From assembly GCA_902801485.1 (NCBI GenBank), contig CADCIP010000026.1, positions 1 to 44,482 on the forward strand: 44,482 nucleotides of DNA. The letters are read 5' to 3'. The notes below the pieces were generated by a model, which searched no databases, was not told where the DNA came from, and worked only from the letters and a program-made list of their open reading frames with translations. The stretch is from an uncultured Bacteroidales bacterium. Its GTDB lineage: Bacteria; Bacteroidota; Bacteroidia; Bacteroidales; Bacteroidaceae. Positions 1 through 7,248 of the stretch are shown piece by piece; the first letter of the stretch is position 1; each line of letters opens with the position of its first letter. A program made the position numbers and the translations under genes.

Positions 1-1
1 T

Positions 2-328
2 GTACTGCCTCTGGCTAAGGACAGCAACGGTGTGCTCGTGCAGGACGGCATCGACAAGTATTTCCTCGGCCACAAGGTCATCTTCTCCGACGCTTGCGAC
101 ACCTGCAAGTTCAAGAGCGGCTCCACTCTTGATGCTGCCAACTGCGACCACATCATCTTCGGCGACTTCAAGAACTATGTGTTCAACTTCGGCGAAGGCA
201 TCGCTATTGAGGCTGACTCCAGCGTAGCATTCCGCAGCGGCTCCACCGTTTACAGAGGCATGGCTCTCTGCGATGGCAACGTTGTAGATCAGGACGCTTT
301 CAAGTGGTCCGTAATCGCTGCATCCTAA
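2..328 (+). CDS. Major capsid protein, HK97 family, C-terminal part (foreign fragment)
   Basis: The open frame enters from the left edge and ends at a TAA at 326-328, giving about 108 residues. The pattern is that of the end of an HK97-fold capsid protein: a ligand-like stretch YFLGHKVIFSD, then the P-domain strand IIFGDFKNYVF, an acidic turn and a final VVDQDAFKWSVIAAS. HK97-type capsids form the icosahedral shell of siphoviruses and myoviruses. It is followed on the same strand by a terminator and the start of a head-tail connector gene, the usual order in such phages. It does not fit the rest of the window, which has its own, different coat gene on the other strand, so I infer it belongs to another phage. 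The N-terminus lies outside the window. Confidence 0.7.
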   Translation, partial: VLPLAKDSNGVLVQDGIDKYFLGHKVIFSDACDTCKFKSGSTLDAANCDHIIFGDFKNYVFNFGEGIAIEADSSVAFRSGSTVYRGMALCDGNVVDQDAFKWSVIAAS

Positions 329-342
329 TTGATTCACCCAGA

Positions 343-375
343 GGGGCGGGCCTTATAAGCCTGCCCCATATTTTT
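343..375 (+). terminator. Rho-independent terminator after the capsid fragment
   Basis: Arms GGGGCGGGC (343-351) and GCCTGCCCC (359-367) pair with one mismatch around a 7-nt loop, followed by ATATTTTT. It lies 15 bp after the capsid stop codon and just before the RBS of the next gene, a common place for a partial terminator after a highly expressed capsid gene. Confidence 0.65.
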
Positions 376-1141
376 GGAGGAGACTATGGCATTTCTCGAT
401 GATGTAAAAACAGCGCTCCGAATCACGCATAACAAGCTTAACGGCGATCTGACAAACAAGATCGCTGCGGCAAGAGCTGAGCTCATCCGAATCGGAGTCG
501 ATTCCACCGTAGCGGCCTACACGACCGTTGGCGATCATTCTGGAATTGTCCGTATCCAGTTCAACGTATGCTCTCTTGAGCATCATTATGAACCACGGAG
601 GAGCGGTAAGCGTAACCTTCGTGTCTCTGGAAACGTTGTTGTTGAGGAGCTTCAGGTAAGCATCGTCGATAGCGTCAAGGATCGGCGTTGCAGATCCACT
701 AGATCCATCGAACGAAATGGCCATGTTGGTATCGGCAGCCTTTTCGACTTCTCCAACGTGCATTTTTGCGATGAAGGAATCGATTTCCTCTGCCATGTTG
801 TCCTTGGCCTTGCCCATGTACTTGCCCATGAGCCCGGAGCCTCCCTGTGCCTGTCTCTTGTCCAGATCGTCCACATAGTAGTGGAAATACCTGATCTCGT
901 TGATAGGCATGAGGATGGAGTTTCCGCTGATCTCGTCGGCATCCGGCAGCTGGTGGAGCTTACCATCGTGCCACGAATAAACAGGCACGTCGCCCAGTCC
1001 GAGAATTCTTACGGCATCCCCGGGCTTTCTGGCGTCGCCCTCATAAGAGTGGTTGCAGTTCTCTTTGAAGACCAGTTTCTTGTCCAAATCTTCCATGAAC
1101 TTGGCAGACCACACTTCAGGCTTGAATTTCTGAAATGACAT
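353..1141 (-). CDS. Major coat protein of the main phage, 3' end replaced
   Basis: Starts at ATG 1141 with GGAG seven bases upstream, just after the scaffold gene, in the podovirus late-gene order. About 214 residues (1141 down to ~500) read as a coat protein: an N-terminal arm starting MSFQKFKPEVWSAKFMEDLD, a strand-rich part with GDAVRILGLGDVPVYSW, a helical spine with KAKDNMAEEIDSFIAKMH, and VTLTAPPWFIMMLKRAYVE. After GRVGRYGGI at about base 505 the frame runs on for ~50 residues that are antisense to the foreign connector gene, with poor, Ser/Cys-rich sequence. The real C-terminus is therefore missing from this window. The HK97-type fold is inferred from position and family, not visible here. 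Confidence 0.75.
   Translation of the reverse strand: MSFQKFKPEVWSAKFMEDLDKKLVFKENCNHSYEGDARKPGDAVRILGLGDVPVYSWHDGKLHQLPDADEISGNSILMPINEIRYFHYYVDDLDKRQAQGGSGLMGKYMGKAKDNMAEEIDSFIAKMHVGEVEKAADTNMAISFDGSSGSATPILDAIDDAYLKLLNNNVSRDTKVTLTAPPWFIMMLKRAYVELDTDNSRMIANGRVGRYGGIDSDSDELSSCRSDLVCQIAVKLVMRDSERCFYIIEKCHSLLQKYGAGL
386..505 (+). pseudogene. Head-tail connector (gp6-like), truncated by the junction
   Basis: ATG at 386 follows GGAGGAG. The first ~40 residues (MAFLDDVKTALRITHNKLNG, then a helix ending AARAELIRIGV) match the N-terminal helices of gp6-like head-tail connector proteins, which normally follow the HK97-type capsid gene and bind the portal ring. From about base 500 on, the frame stays open to 1138 but reads the antisense strand of the coat gene, so that extension is meaningless. 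The true protein would be about 100 residues. I infer the gene was cut by the joint at ~495-512. Confidence 0.6.
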
Positions 1142-1171
1142 ATTGATCTCCTGTTCCGCTTCGGGGCAGAA

Positions 1172-1927
1172 TCACCTATTTGCCATCCTGTCCCAAGAAG
1201 CTAGTATCTTGTTGTGATTCTTTGCGAGTTGTTCGGGAGTCATTGCGTCGATTTCAGCCTCAGTGAAGTAGTCCTTTTCGGCAGTTCCAGTAGCGACCTT
1301 GCCTACTTCCTTGGGTGGAGTGGCATGATTCGCTGTTTCTTTGGCCTTTATTGCCCAGTAGGCGTCCTCTGGTTCCAGCCCTGCCCCGACATAGCGGATA
1401 TATTCTTCCCCTAAGTCTTCAAGGCGTCTCAAAGATGGGTCGATCTTCTGCAATTTAGCCAGATCGGCTTGCATGAGTCTTTCGGCCTCGACCGATTCTA
1501 CCCTCTCTTCAAGTTGCTGGATCTTCAGGTCCTTCTGCGCGGACTCTTGAGCGGCCTCCATTTCTGCAATGATTTCTTCTTCCGACATACCAGTAACTTC
1601 TGCTAAAGCGGCAATTTCACCGTTCTCGTCGCCTGTCAGCTTCGAGATAGCTTGATTGCGTGCTTCAGCTTGGGCTTGAGCCTCACGAAGTTCGTCAAGC
1701 TCTTCCCTTGCGGCTTCGAGTTCAGCTTGATACTGCTCGTTCTCTCTGCGCATCTGCGCAAATGCCGCGTCAGCATCGGATCTTCCTTCGTGTTCCTCTT
1801 CGGGCTCCACTTCGAGTTCCTCTGCTTCGGACTCAGGTACGGCGACTTCCTGATCTTCTACGCCTGTTTCATCGGGGCTTTCAGCGACCTCGCCCATTTC
1901 TACGCTTGTGCTTTCAAAATCACTCAT
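1172..1927 (-). CDS. Scaffold protein for procapsid assembly
   Basis: 251 residues from ATG 1927 (AGGACG eight bases upstream). A longer frame reaches 2068 but crosses a terminator hairpin and lacks an RBS. Residues ~1-50 are extremely acidic (repeated Glu runs), ~55-165 form a long Glu/Ala/Gln-rich coiled coil, and the C-terminal third is less charged and ends DAMTPEQLAKNHNKILASWD, a helical region that in scaffolds contacts coat. Scaffolds direct coat assembly and leave the shell before packaging. The gene lies between portal and coat, as expected. Identification rests on composition, coiled coil and position rather than a sequence motif. Confidence 0.8.
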   Translation of the reverse strand: MSDFESTSVEMGEVAESPDETGVEDQEVAVPESEAEELEVEPEEEHEGRSDADAAFAQMRRENEQYQAELEAAREELDELREAQAQAEARNQAISKLTGDENGEIAALAEVTGMSEEEIIAEMEAAQESAQKDLKIQQLEERVESVEAERLMQADLAKLQKIDPSLRRLEDLGEEYIRYVGAGLEPEDAYWAIKAKETANHATPPKEVGKVATGTAEKDYFTEAEIDAMTPEQLAKNHNKILASWDRMANR

Positions 1928-1956
1928 TGAAAACGTCCTTTCTTTATTTAGTTGTA

Positions 1957-1982
1957 TGAAAAAAACGCCCGTATTGGCGTTC
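1957..1982 (-). terminator. Terminator/attenuator between portal and scaffold
   Basis: On the - strand AACGCC (1981-1976) pairs with GGCGTT (1969-1964) around a 6-nt loop and runs directly into a T tract. It lies in the leader of the scaffold gene, inside the late operon, so it probably acts as a partial terminator or as a processed 3' end that sets portal to scaffold ratio. Confidence 0.6.
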
Positions 1983-1997
1983 TTTGCAAAGGTGGTG

Positions 1998-2020
1998 GGG
2001 GCAGTTTTAGGACTTGCCCC
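1998..2020 (-). promoter_or_regulatory. Hairpin in the portal-scaffold gap
   Basis: Six-base arms GGGGCA and TGCCCC (2020-2015 and 2003-1998 on the - strand) enclose an 11-nt loop. There is no T tract. It stands 15 bases before the terminator at 1957-1982 in a 153-bp gap, so a leader structure affecting termination or mRNA stability is possible. Confidence 0.3.
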
Positions 2021-2080
2021 GGGTCCGATCATTGAGGCATGAACAGTTTTTCGACTTATTCGGGTCAAGGGTAAAGATAA

Positions 2081-3862
2081 TTAGGGAATAGGCTGTTCAG
2101 GTGGAGCTTCCGGTGGCATCTGTGGTGCCATCGCCTGTTGCATCTGCTCCTGCGCTTTTCTTCTCTCCAGTATCACTTCCAGACCGTGCTTAGGCACCGG
2201 CGAAGTATCGGTTGCCAGTTCACACCATTCTTCCAGACTTACAAGGCCCTTCTCCAAAAGCCCGTCAATGACTTGCTGCTGTGCCTCTCTGGTGAATGAA
2301 TTGTCCTTCGTGACATCTATTCTTGTCTTCGGTTTTATCTGGTCGAGTTGTTCCGCCGTTATCTCAAGAGGCATTTCGACTTCTTTTACTTCCATCTGCG
2401 GCTGTCCTGTCATAGGATCTATGGCCGGCCGTCCGGTCAGAGGATCTATAACCGGCTGCTGTACTTCCTGCTTCATAACGACTGTCATGCCATTAGGATT
2501 GAACACCTGCCACAGTTCTACCCAAAGGTTGGCCATATCCTCCACGAACAGCTGTAAGTTGGCCACGGTATCGTCGTGCATCGACTGTGCCTGGTCGTTT
2601 ACAGCTACGATAGCGGAGGCGGCTACTCTCTGAAGGTCGATATTGCCCATTGTGGTATCACCGGAGCCGGATAATTCCTGAGTAATTTCAAGGAGGTCGT
2701 CAGTTAATCGCTTTGGTTCGTCGTTTGACTGTGCAGGATTTAGGTACGCAACAGCTTGCGAAACGGATTGAACGCCACCGGATGTAACCTCAATGGGCAT
2801 ACCGACTTCCATCAATGCTTCAGGATTGGCCACCATCGTAGAATCGTATGCCATCCTCGGATAGGCCGTGTTCTTGGTCGTCATTGACCTTCTGGCCAAT
2901 GTTTTATTTATAAGTATCTGGTTCGGGATAAGCCCTTCTACCTGCGATACCCCTCTTGCATCGTTGGGGAACTCTTCCCACGAAAACTTGATGATCGGAT
3001 ACAGTGACAATGCTCTTCCCTGTCTTCCGTTTGCCATGTCAATAGGACTGGGCTCGCCTTTTATCGGCCTTTCATATTCGACCATCGCTTGACGAGTGCA
3101 TCTAGCAACGTAGACTACATCCCGCTCACCGACTTGTATCAGCCTGCCGGCACGCACGTTTTCTTCCGTATCTTCCCATACAGCTTCGGTGACAGCCTCC
3201 CTCTTCTTTTCAAAGTGAGTTATCATCGTGACTTTCATGGAGTCGGTAGAATCGGCAGCCTCTACTTCGTCAATGTTTCCCAACAGACGATCGGTGTCGC
3301 TGTCCGGCCTTATGAGTGCGATTTCCTCTTCAGGGATGCCGTTTTGACGAGCCAGTTCCTTGACTTCCTCGACGCTTCTTCTCTCCTGGATGATTATGTA
3401 CGGCTGTCTCTGGATGTTCGGTTCGGATTCGTCACCGTACAGTATGTCCGTATTGAGAAGGATCTGTACGTCCTCTACATCGCCGGTAGGGAAGTACTGG
3501 AGCCCATCGCCTACGATACAGCCATGCTTTACGGACTTCCTACACAAAACGTCTTCATTAGCCTTTTCCCACTTGGCGGAAAACATCTGAGATAATCTCT
3601 CATATGCCGGCTGCATATCGGTCCTTCCGTCCATGTCGGAGTAGTTTACGGCCATTCTATTTGTGTAGATGGTCGTGACTTTACGCATGACATTCGGATG
3701 GATGTAGTTTAAGAACGGCAATTCCTCGCCGTCGGCTTCTACGCCCTCCCATTGTTTACCGACAAAGAAGTTCCAGCACGTGTTCATCCTGTTTACAAGG
3801 TTTTTCGTGTCCAGATAGTCTCTGCCCTTTTCGTATCTTCTCCAAAACTTGTTGTCGTACAT
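2081..3862 (-). CDS. Portal protein
   Basis: 593 residues from ATG 3862 with AAGGA seven bases upstream. Portals form the dodecameric ring at one capsid vertex through which DNA enters and leaves. The N-terminus (RRYEKGRDYLDTKNLVNRMN, then WNFFVGKQW) and the central LSLYPIIKFSWEEFPND...RGVSQVEGLIPNQILINKTL segment are typical of P22-type podovirus portals; this is followed by a long helix region with LTDDLLEITQELSGSGDTTMG and a C-terminal Pro/Gln-rich tail (PPEAPPEQPIP). It sits between the large terminase and scaffold genes, which supports the call. The length is that of ordinary portals, shorter than the barrel-bearing P22 portal (about 725 residues), so a long C-terminal barrel is absent. 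Confidence 0.88.
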   Translation of the reverse strand: MYDNKFWRRYEKGRDYLDTKNLVNRMNTCWNFFVGKQWEGVEADGEELPFLNYIHPNVMRKVTTIYTNRMAVNYSDMDGRTDMQPAYERLSQMFSAKWEKANEDVLCRKSVKHGCIVGDGLQYFPTGDVEDVQILLNTDILYGDESEPNIQRQPYIIIQERRSVEEVKELARQNGIPEEEIALIRPDSDTDRLLGNIDEVEAADSTDSMKVTMITHFEKKREAVTEAVWEDTEENVRAGRLIQVGERDVVYVARCTRQAMVEYERPIKGEPSPIDMANGRQGRALSLYPIIKFSWEEFPNDARGVSQVEGLIPNQILINKTLARRSMTTKNTAYPRMAYDSTMVANPEALMEVGMPIEVTSGGVQSVSQAVAYLNPAQSNDEPKRLTDDLLEITQELSGSGDTTMGNIDLQRVAASAIVAVNDQAQSMHDDTVANLQLFVEDMANLWVELWQVFNPNGMTVVMKQEVQQPVIDPLTGRPAIDPMTGQPQMEVKEVEMPLEITAEQLDQIKPKTRIDVTKDNSFTREAQQQVIDGLLEKGLVSLEEWCELATDTSPVPKHGLEVILERRKAQEQMQQAMAPQMPPEAPPEQPIP

Positions 3863-3871
3863 AGTCGATCC

Positions 3872-4141
3872 TTACTTTTCAACAACTACTTTCTTCTGAC
3901 CGGCGGACGTGCCGTCATATCTATCTATATTTGCCAGTATTTGGACTGATCTCTTCTCTTCCGCCGTCATTTTCGGCTCTTTCCTCTTCTTCGGGACGTG
4001 AAATTCGCCCATGATGGCCTCTTTGGACGCCTCTTCCGGGTCCTGAGCGAGCTTTATACCGAACTTCAGCGCCTTGGCATAGAAGTATGGGCTTATGACC
4101 ACATAGGCCACCAGAACGCAAAATATGACGTTATACAGCAT
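3872..4141 (-). CDS. Small membrane protein between terminase and portal
   Basis: 89 residues; ATG 4141 follows GGGAGG and overlaps the end of the large terminase gene by 11 bp. One clear transmembrane helix at residues ~3-22 (YNVIFCVLVAYVVISPYFYA), then a charged cytoplasmic part rich in Lys/Glu (VPKKRKEPKMTAEEKRS). I do not recognise a family. Its place in the terminase-portal block suggests late expression and possibly a role in virion assembly or lysis, but this is only context. Confidence 0.65.
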   Translation of the reverse strand: MLYNVIFCVLVAYVVISPYFYAKALKFGIKLAQDPEEASKEAIMGEFHVPKKRKEPKMTAEEKRSVQILANIDRYDGTSAGQKKVVVEK

Positions 4142-5681
4142 GGATTTTCCTCCCTATGTCCAGATTTTTCTTCGGTTTATCCGACGGAAGACTCCATCCG
4201 GTGGTCTCCTGCACCTTTCTAAGCAGCGATCCTTTACGTGAAAATCGCATTTTATCCAGCGCCATCGACATCGAGTCCACCATATCGTCGTGTTTGTCGT
4301 TAGGAAACTTGGCGCACTGCTCAATAAACTTGTGTGTGAACTTCCTATCCTCCGGAAGGTACACATTCCCGGCCTCTATGAGCGGTGAAACTGAATTCAC
4401 CCTTGATTCTTTCGATGCGTCTGGTGATACAGGCACCATTCCGGCGACTTCATGCCTTAAATGACTGATTATCGCCGGTCCGTTGGCCTTGTCTTCTACG
4501 TAAATTGCCCCGAGTCTGGGATATTTTGCCAACATTATCCTTAATTTTCTAACTGTGTCAGAAAAATTCAGGTGTTCATTGACCAGATCCACCAGATAAA
4601 AGCGATTCTCTATCCTGCCCCACACTGTAAGAGCAACATAGTCATTTTTTTCGCCATCTTTGAAGGTGGCATCCAGTGAAGCGGCCATAAAGTCGAATCT
4701 CATACGCCCTTCCACGTAATCTTCGACGTTATAGTAGTTCCACCAAGCCTTTTTCAGGATATTGCCCTCCTGAATAGTGGGATGGCCTTGATAAAGCGCC
4801 TCCCAGGACCTTCTGCCGGACTCGGTTATGTGTATCTGCTTAAAGCTCCTGAGCCATTCTGCGCCTTTTCCTATCTCAGGACAAAGCGGATCGCCGGGCT
4901 TTTCTTCGGTTCTTTTCTCTCTTCCGAGCGGATCTTCGTCGGATTCACACTCACACTCGTAGTTTACGTGGGTCACGACCTCCGGCATGGCCTCCAGTAT
5001 CCGGCCCGCAAGGTCGTCTTCGTGCCATCTGGTCATTATCAGTATGATCTTGGCACCTGCGGAAAGCCTTGACAAAAGAGAATCATTGAATTCGTCCCAT
5101 ACGCCCTGCCTGATCCTCTCAGAGTCCGCCTGTTCGCGGTTTTTAACAGGGTCGTCTATTATCATCAGATCCGCTGAATGACCGGTAACACCGGAGCCGA
5201 TACCCTTTGAGATCATACGGCCGGTATGGTTTAGTATCTCAAATTCCTTACTAGTGGCTTTCTTGGGGTCTATCTCAACACCGAACAAATGCCCGTGCTC
5301 TTTTATCTTCTCAAGATTTCTTTTACCGAACCGCTCGGCAAGATCATCACCATAAGACACCTGTATCACGCAATCGTCTGGATGCTTCATCAAATACCAC
5401 GAAGGTAACGTCTGTGTTATGGTCGTGCTCTTCCCGTGCTGCGGCGGTGTATTGATTATGAGTATCTCAAAGGCCTTGTCAGTAGGCTTCTCAACGAATT
5501 CCTGTACTCTATCGCACAGATCCTTATGGAACCTACTCGGCTTCCACTTCATGTCCTCTTCCTTAGCATTGGCGTTGGAAAAGTAGTCCATGTTGTGGAC
5601 GTACAGACAATATGCCTTATACATGCCCTGGGCAGCTTTTGTGTATGCCTCTAAGGCTGCGTTCTTTCTCGGTCTGCCCAT
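4131..5681 (-). CDS. terL: Terminase large subunit (packaging ATPase/nuclease)
   Basis: 516 residues. The ATPase domain shows Walker A TPPQHGKST (residues 78-86), Walker B LMIIDDP (172-178) and the coupling motif TRWHEDDL (217-224). The C-terminal RNase H-like nuclease domain has its acidic residues in place: Asp337 in AASLDATFKDG, Glu396/Asp397 in YVEDKANG and Asp465/Asp466 in KHDDMVDS. The enzyme pumps phage DNA into the procapsid through the portal and cuts it. The start ATG 5681 has AGAGG about 11 bases upstream. Length and motif order fit the P22-like/Terminase_6C group. It overlaps the following small membrane gene by 11 bp. Confidence 0.95.
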   Translation of the reverse strand: MGRPRKNAALEAYTKAAQGMYKAYCLYVHNMDYFSNANAKEEDMKWKPSRFHKDLCDRVQEFVEKPTDKAFEILIINTPPQHGKSTTITQTLPSWYLMKHPDDCVIQVSYGDDLAERFGKRNLEKIKEHGHLFGVEIDPKKATSKEFEILNHTGRMISKGIGSGVTGHSADLMIIDDPVKNREQADSERIRQGVWDEFNDSLLSRLSAGAKIILIMTRWHEDDLAGRILEAMPEVVTHVNYECECESDEDPLGREKRTEEKPGDPLCPEIGKGAEWLRSFKQIHITESGRRSWEALYQGHPTIQEGNILKKAWWNYYNVEDYVEGRMRFDFMAASLDATFKDGEKNDYVALTVWGRIENRFYLVDLVNEHLNFSDTVRKLRIMLAKYPRLGAIYVEDKANGPAIISHLRHEVAGMVPVSPDASKESRVNSVSPLIEAGNVYLPEDRKFTHKFIEQCAKFPNDKHDDMVDSMSMALDKMRFSRKGSLLRKVQETTGWSLPSDKPKKNLDIGRKIHAV

Positions 5682-5689
5682 CCGCTTTT

Positions 5690-5881
5690 TTACCTCTCAA
5701 AAAATTTTAGGACTTCGCTTTTTTCGGCCCCCGACCTTAGCAGGATATTCGCAACTTCAAGCCGGCCGTTCAGGCTTAGCATCTCTACAGACTTTCCCAT
5801 GTTCTGCCTGCCTGTCCACAGGGCGTATGATAAAACCGCCTCAAGGCGGTCGTTTTTCGTATTATGTAAATTATTTTCCAT
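5690..5881 (-). CDS. Possible small protein just upstream of terL
   Basis: 63 residues ending 8 bp before the terL start. The second half (MGKSVEMLSLNGRLEVANILLRSGAEKSEVLKFFER, residues 28-63) reads as a helical DNA-binding-like segment, but no family is recognised. Against it: no convincing ribosome binding site before ATG 5881, and a strong hairpin (5835-5850) lies within the frame. A shorter product from the inner ATG (about 36 residues) is also possible. Confidence 0.4.
   Translation of the reverse strand: MENNLHNTKNDRLEAVLSYALWTGRQNMGKSVEMLSLNGRLEVANILLRSGAEKSEVLKFFER
5829..5858. terminator. Strong hairpin, possible two-way terminator, upstream of terL
   Basis: Arms ACCGCC (5835-5840) and GGCGGT (5845-5850) with a TCAA loop; on + it is followed by CGTTTTT, on - by TTTTAT. 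It could separate the small terminase message from terL or protect an mRNA end. It overlaps the doubtful ORF at 5690-5881. Confidence 0.45.
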
Positions 5882-6230
5882 GTTTTGAGGTGTTTTCCCG
5901 GGAAATTTTGATACTTTTTACCCCTTTTGTTTACATAAACTCGGTCTTTTAGGGGGGGATATTTTTTATTGGGGTGTCTACGCGTGAGGCTCACACCAAC
6001 AAACACACTCCACCGCACGCCCCCGCCGATGGGGACAAGGCCTTTATCTGCGTATCGCCTGGTCCGGAAAAGAGGCTCCTACCACCTACCCACTACCCCA
6101 TACTCTTCCTTCTTCTTTTTTCTTCCTCTTCTCTTCTATGATGGCGGGGAGGGAAGTATACCCTTAAAGTAAATTATGGGAATAGTTGAACACACAGCCG
6201 CTTCAGCCTACAAACGTTGATATTCCAACG
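5882..6230. other. 349-bp gap between the two terminase genes
   Basis: I see no convincing gene here. It contains a run of seven G on + (5951-5957 area) beside an AT-rich stretch, a short inverted repeat GTGAG/CTCAC near 5983-5994, a C-rich segment to ~6030, and a long pyrimidine tract on + (about 6107-6138, purine on the transcribed strand). At its right end a 7-bp hairpin (6213-6219 with 6226-6232) touches the stop codon of the small terminase. Packaging (pac/cos) signals often lie in or beside terminase genes; that role is conjecture here. Confidence 0.4.
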
Positions 6231-6860
6231 TTACTTGAGCATTTCAAGAGCTTTCTTAGCCTGGTCCAGATCAGCAATAACTAACTGTTGCACAAGATGT
6301 TGTGGTCCCTCGTCTTCTTTCCAGTTGAATTGTGCCTTTAATCCGAAGATCGAGCCGGCCGGGTTCCCCCTGTTTGTATAACAGTTTCTTTCTAACTGGT
6401 CCTGGATCATCAGATCGGCTTTTTTGCGCAGCCACGACCAAGGTAGAAGTAGCACCGGCCCATTTTCACCATCGCACCAAGGCAAACCGTCCTTATCGTA
6501 GGTTATATCATTCTCAGTAATATTATGATCGTGTATGTATTCCTCTAGTAGGTAGTCCAAGTCTCCGTCTTTAGCCCGGAGCCAGGCATCTTCTAATATA
6601 CCTATAGCCAGGCGTACCCCTGCAACTGTTATAGGTTGTTTTTTCCTGTAACACTCCTCAGTATATGCCAGTATGCTATTGTAGGCGGTCCCGGTCATTT
6701 CCTGGGTATACTTGCGGCGTCTCTTCTTGTCTTCTACATATTCTTTATACCCGGCGACCTCTTCCCGGTACATCTTAGCCAGTGCTATTATTTTCTCCGG
6801 GTCCCGTCGGTGATCGTCCAGGCCGCGCCGGTCCCCTGCTTTATTCAATTTCTCAGTCAT
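6231..6860 (-). CDS. Putative terminase small subunit
   Basis: 209 residues from ATG 6860 (AGGGGG about 10 bases upstream); a GTG at 6908 would add 16 residues but has no visible RBS. Small terminases recognise the packaging site and hand DNA to TerL. The N-terminal half is Lys/Arg-rich and helical (KMYREEVAGYKEYVEDKKRRR), the middle is acidic, and the C-terminal part has AGSIFGLKAQFNWKEDEGPQ, resembling the segment found after the helix-turn-helix core of many small terminases (GSIFxLKxxFxW). It is the first gene of the leftward late block and the next well-supported gene is terL. No textbook DNA-binding motif is obvious, so the call rests on that segment and on position. Confidence 0.65.
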   Translation of the reverse strand: MTEKLNKAGDRRGLDDHRRDPEKIIALAKMYREEVAGYKEYVEDKKRRRKYTQEMTGTAYNSILAYTEECYRKKQPITVAGVRLAIGILEDAWLRAKDGDLDYLLEEYIHDHNITENDITYDKDGLPWCDGENGPVLLLPWSWLRKKADLMIQDQLERNCYTNRGNPAGSIFGLKAQFNWKEDEGPQHLVQQLVIADLDQAKKALEMLK

Positions 6861-6949
6861 AAGATCGGTGCCCCCTGGTTTATAGTTTCCTCTTATAAGA
6901 TCGGCCACAGCTGACGCGCTGCCGCTTGTCTTCCTTGCGTCCGCCCCTT

Positions 6950-7034
6950 CCTTTTATATGGTCCTGAGATCGCCGGCGGCCGGTCCTGTGCTCCTGGTCC
7001 CAGATCAGCGGCCCCGCAAGGCTAATATAAAAGG
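6950..7034. repeat. Long-spaced inverted repeat enclosing GGTCC repeats
   Basis: CCTTTTATAT (6950-6959) and ATATAAAAGG (7025-7034) are perfect 10-base inverted arms. The GC-rich 65 bp between them holds three related direct units starting at 6960, 6982 and 6995 (GGTCCTGAGATC, GGTCCTGTGCTCC, GGTCCCAGATC). The block lies between the small terminase and the ArdC operon, in the leader of the late operon. It could be a packaging site, a regulator binding site or a leader RNA fold; nothing in the sequence decides. Confidence 0.5.
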
Positions 7035-7072
7035 ACAGCATACACGCCGCCCTTGCCTATTTCTACAACTGA

Positions 7073-7081
7073 ATAATACCA
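7073..7081 (-). promoter_or_regulatory. Candidate late promoter (extended -10)
   Basis: On the - strand TGGTATTAT forms an extended -10 element, with no recognisable -35 hexamer 17 bases upstream. That is what an activator-dependent promoter looks like. It would start transcription near 7066, about 200 bases before the small terminase, and could be the target of the ArpU-like protein at 10570-10998. Confidence 0.35.
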
Positions 7082-7219
7082 CGCCAGGAGCCGCGAAAGT
7101 TTCGCAATATTGCCCCATGATCCAGGAATTCTAAAACTTTTTTAATCGCCAAACCCCAGTAATTGCAACGTCTCCGAGATCATGCAGAAAAAAAGTTAAA
7201 AAAATATTGAAAAAAGTGC

Positions 7220-7248
7220 TTGACACTCATGAGTGGCAGGTGTATTCT
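7220..7248 (+). promoter_or_regulatory. Strong sigma-A-type promoter of the ArdC operon
   Basis: TTGACA at 7220-7225, a 17-bp spacer and TATTCT at 7243-7248. Start of transcription is expected near 7255, giving a leader of about 75 bases before the first gene at 7332. Two types of palindrome overlap it (next entries), so it is probably repressed. Confidence 0.7.

Noticed and set aside
353-500. C-terminal 50 residues of the coat frame as real coat protein
   Set aside because: They are antisense to the capsid terminator and connector start, and Cys/Ser-rich; the coat pattern ends at ~505.
506-1138. Long open frame on + continuing from the connector gene
   Set aside because: It is antisense to the well-supported coat gene, has no family pattern after the joint and uses unlike codons.
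5969-6172. 67-residue frame on + in the terminase gap
   Set aside because: No RBS, Phe/Leu run from the pyrimidine tract, and opposite direction to the operon.
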